DNA of 19,964 nucleotides. It comes from Butyriboletus loyo (Eukaryota; Basidiomycota; Agaricomycetes; Boletales; Boletaceae). The notes beneath the pieces were generated by a model that saw only the letters and a program-made list of their open reading frames with translations, did no database searches and was not told the origin of the DNA. The position numbers and the translations under genes were made by a program. Of this stretch, positions 17,849-19,964 are shown in pieces. Location of the stretch: NCBI GenBank assembly GCA_038093515.1, contig JBBPSI010000349.1, positions 1-19,964 on the forward strand, in the 5' to 3' direction. How positions within the stretch are numbered: position 1 is the first letter of the stretch; every line of letters begins with the position of its first letter.

Positions 17849-17885
17849 CCCTATTCACTCCCAAAACCCCCGTCCATCTCAGAAT

Positions 17886-18197
17886 TTATGATACTGCTTG
17901 ACTGGAATCGTTGTCAACTCTCTTTCTCTCGCAAAACTCATCCCATTCGACTTTCTTGTTTGTGGAACGATCCTTTGGTACACCTTTTCCTCGCGTGCCC
18001 CCATCGTCCTCAAATGCGCTTTCTTTTAAACACCGGTTTGTTTGTACGTCTGTCAAATCTATCTCTTTCGATACACTGGAAGTTGGTCCGCAACATTCTA
18101 GCGCACTCATCTCTGTCTGTGTCATCTGGTTCCCGGCATCAACAGACGAGTATTTTCTCATCGTGAGCCCCTCGTACGATCTGATCGCTTCCGCCAC
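17886..18197 (-). CDS. Hypothetical protein, 103 aa, minus strand
   Basis: Open frame starting MAEAIRSYEGLTMRKYSS and containing NRCLKESAFEDDGGTRGKG, PKDRSTNKKVEWDEFCERKR and a terminal SSQAVS. It is charged and hydrophilic, with no membrane segment. Unit 1 keeps similar words but in shifted frames, so the frame is not conserved. It ends 38 bp before the start of the unknown gene copy 2 and reads the same way, so it might be an upstream exon of that gene. No family recognised. Confidence 0.35.
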   Translation of the reverse strand: MAEAIRSYEGLTMRKYSSVDAGNQMTQTEMSALECCGPTSSVSKEIDLTDVQTNRCLKESAFEDDGGTRGKGVPKDRSTNKKVEWDEFCERKRVDNDSSQAVS

Positions 18198-18243
18198 CCG
18201 CGTCTAGCCCATACCAAATGGACCATTGTGCTTCTAAACCATC

Positions 18244-18486
18244 TCATGGCTCCAATTCCGCACCTCTCCTCTCTTTGATCACACCGAGTCCCGACCTACC
18301 ACCTCTTTGGATCACTTGCCTGGCTTCTGGGACACCACCATCCCCGCGAAATACTAAGTAGCACTCGTATCTGAGCTGACTTCCTCTTCTGAGCGTAAAA
18401 AATGGCACGGGGTTGTCAGCGAGGCTGGCCAGGGGGATGAACAATGCAAAGCCCCCACGACCATGCCCAAGTCCCACGCGGAACAA
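18244..18486 (-). CDS. Hypothetical open stretch, 80 aa, minus strand
   Basis: The frame reads MFRVGLGHGRGGFALFIPLA, then SLADNPVPFFTLRRG and CYLVFRGDGGVPEARQVIQ. Unit 1 has the same two blocks in two different frames because of a gap of about 10 bp between them. Conservation of the words could come simply from recent duplication, and no family was recognised. Confidence 0.25.
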   Translation of the reverse strand: MFRVGLGHGRGGFALFIPLASLADNPVPFFTLRRGSQLRYECYLVFRGDGGVPEARQVIQRGGRSGLGVIKERRGAELEP

Positions 18487-18779
18487 GTATCCAAGGCGGC
18501 CTTACCCCTGGATCGATCGAGCGGGCGTATAGTTGTGGGTCGATCGTACTGTGCGGACGTGGGACGTCGATTCGGGTGTGTATCGATACGATCGTGCGTC
18601 TTTCATCCGTTCCCTGCTACCCTTTTGGGGGTATGTCGATAACTGATCACATGCTGGTTTCCGTTGTCATTTCTATTTATTTATTTCTTCGTCTTTGTTG
18701 TCTAGACTTGAACGACCGATGCTCGAGCTGGTGGTTACTGACAGACACCGTCCTTTCACCCTGTATGCGCCAGACCGTC

Positions 18780-19198
18780 TCCATCTTTGACATCCATTCG
18801 CCCTCGCTTGCGAATAGAGCCGGAACGCACATGTACCCTGCCATACTATCATTTCCGGTACCGCACCGACCTTTCCTTGATCGTCAGCGCCAACGAAACC
18901 CTTCCCTCGCCCCCGACCCTGATTCGCACCCCATGTTCTGACTTGTGCCTACGACGGGATTGCTCATCTCTGCGATCTCCGAAACCTCAAGAGCGCAATC
19001 GCAAGCATAAAAAGCATGAGATGGTGCCCCCAAAAATCCTGAGTATCGATTGGGTGGGTGAAGTCGTTGGCGTGGGTGACGAGGGTGGAGTAGAGGTATG
19101 GCGGGTTGGTCAAGGGATCGACTATTCACCTAGTGAAACGTGGGTATCCTACATCTGGTTCGATGTCCTGGGGCATACAGGCCGAAGATGGATGTAAT
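18780..19198 (+). pseudogene. Ytm1/WDR12-like WD40 C-terminal relic, frameshifted
   Basis: Three frames each hold part of what looks like one WD40 C-terminus. SHPMF (to 18938) is followed in the next frame by LTCAYDGIAHLCDLRNLKSA and IASIK (18938-19018), then in a third frame by VPPKILSIDWVGEVVGVG and GGVEVWRVGQG (19024-19115). This order (a DG...L.DLR blade followed by K.LS.DW and EVWR) resembles the end of the ribosome-biogenesis WD40 protein Ytm1/WDR12, by memory only. Two frameshifts and LCDLR instead of the usual LWDLR point to a relic. It starts shortly after the duplication breakpoint and has no partner in unit 1. Confidence 0.4.
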
Positions 19199-19589
19199 GC
19201 AGATATCGACGTACTTTCTTTGTATAAAGATGTGGAGGTACGAGAAGTGAAAAAGAGAGAAGAAAGCGAGGCATTGCATTCATAGAATCATCAGCTTAGC
19301 GATAGATGTAAAACATGAAATATCGATACGACCACGTATGATCATGTATGCCTCCCACTACTTACATATGGGATCCTACACGTCGCGCAATGCTATGTCC
19401 TCATGCAAAGCCTGTGAGCACATTCGCTTGGGGTCGGTGATCTGTTTTGATGCCCGCTGAGATATTCGAACTGCTGATCCGGTCCGCTTGAACGATCAGA
19501 CAACAGTATGGTCAACGAGCTGAATCCCACAAGAACGCCGAAAGCAGCATCTTTTAGTCTGCTACGCAGAACGTGTGTTATGGTGCGAG
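19199..19589. other. No gene supported between the WD40 relic and unit 3
   Basis: AT-richer than the flanks, with no long conserved frame. The minus-strand frame 19626-19393 opens with TTDPP like the frame at 13725 but then differs from it. No RNA gene was seen. Confidence 0.4.
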
Positions 19590-19964
19590 CAAGACAAGGT
19601 GGATCGGTGGTTACAGCCAGGGGCACTCCTATCTAGCTAGTTCCGCGTCAGCGTCGATCGTCAGATGGAAGCATACTCGTCACACGTCACATCAATGTCT
19701 GCCAGCTTGAACCAACCTTTGATTGTGGTAAATATGCTTCTGGAGTGAGACCGCTCGCTGTTCGGGAGGGTGATGGAATGCACGCATTTTTTAGGAGCGG
19801 GGTGGGTCTGGTGTGGATTGTAAACCGATCGTGAAACGAGTGCTGGAGTCAAGATATGATGAACACTCACAGATCTCAGGGTAGAACGACCCTTGGCAAT
19901 GAGGCAAAATGTCTTGTTGACCGCTTGTCTGGTCGTCGCGACAAGGTCACTTGGGTTGGGTGCG
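19590..19964. repeat. Start of a third duplication unit (upstream region)
   Basis: Matches about 13690-14182, with a constant offset of 5778 bp at its right end (GAACACTCAC at 14083 and 19861). It carries the same minus-strand hypothetical frame. The window ends before the point that corresponds to the WD40 start. By offset, a third WD40 ATG would be near 20116. Confidence 0.75.

Larger units (their letters stand above)
14237..18630. repeat. Segmental duplication, unit 2
   Basis: Homologous to 7805-12150 in the same orientation. The WD40 start codons are 6432 bp apart. Coding exon lengths are identical for exons 1, 2, 3 and 5 of the WD40 gene. Homology ends near CTACCCTTTTGG (18618-18629). 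Confidence 0.9.

Noticed and set aside
18444..18941. 165-aa plus-strand protein spanning the duplication breakpoint
   Set aside because: It joins duplicated non-coding sequence to the WD40 relic across the homology break, has no recognisable domain, and its first part is not open in the same way in unit 1.

Overview
The window is fungal nuclear DNA, most likely from an agaricomycete and perhaps Boletales. Introns are many and short (about 48-60 nt) with GT...AG ends, genes are small and multi-exon, and the protein families seen are typical of Agaricomycetes: a Helitron RepHel, expanded WD40 proteins, and a DUF6533-type membrane protein tail. The taxonomic placement is inferred from gene structure and remembered family resemblance, not from a search.

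Left third (1-7804): two Helitron rolling-circle transposons lie on the minus strand, head to tail. Helitron A spans 723-7804 and looks complete. It has a 5' TC end at 7804, a 3' CTAG end at 723-726 preceded by a 6-bp hairpin, and one intact four-exon RepHel gene of about 1930 residues with HUH, YxxxY and Pif1-type helicase motifs. At position 722, directly after its 3' CTAG, a second Helitron 5' end starts (Helitron B), which runs off the left edge and carries a 71-bp-class minisatellite. The about 200-bp direct repeats flanking the RepHel gene (496-722 and 7617-7804) are therefore two copies of a Helitron 5' end.

Right two thirds (7805-19964): this is a tandem segmental duplication with units of about 6 kb. 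Unit 1 (from 7805) and unit 2 (from 14237) each begin with an upstream region and a seven-exon WD40 gene on the plus strand (7906-9911 and 14338-16301). Each then carries a minus-strand multi-exon gene of unknown function that is damaged differently in the two copies (10558-11405 and 16993-17848), followed by further minus-strand open stretches. The homology stops near 12150 and 18630. Beyond it, unit 1 has the tail of a DUF6533-type membrane protein gene and unit 2 has a broken WD40 relic resembling the Ytm1/WDR12 C-terminus. The upstream region of a third unit begins near 19590 and runs off the right edge. By offset, a third WD40 gene should start about 150 bp past the window.

How the parts relate: Helitron A sits 101 bp upstream of the first WD40 start codon. 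Unit 2 keeps the uninterrupted version of that site (A14236/T14237), so the exact right-hand insertion boundary can be read from the sequence. No tRNA, rRNA or CRISPR array was seen.
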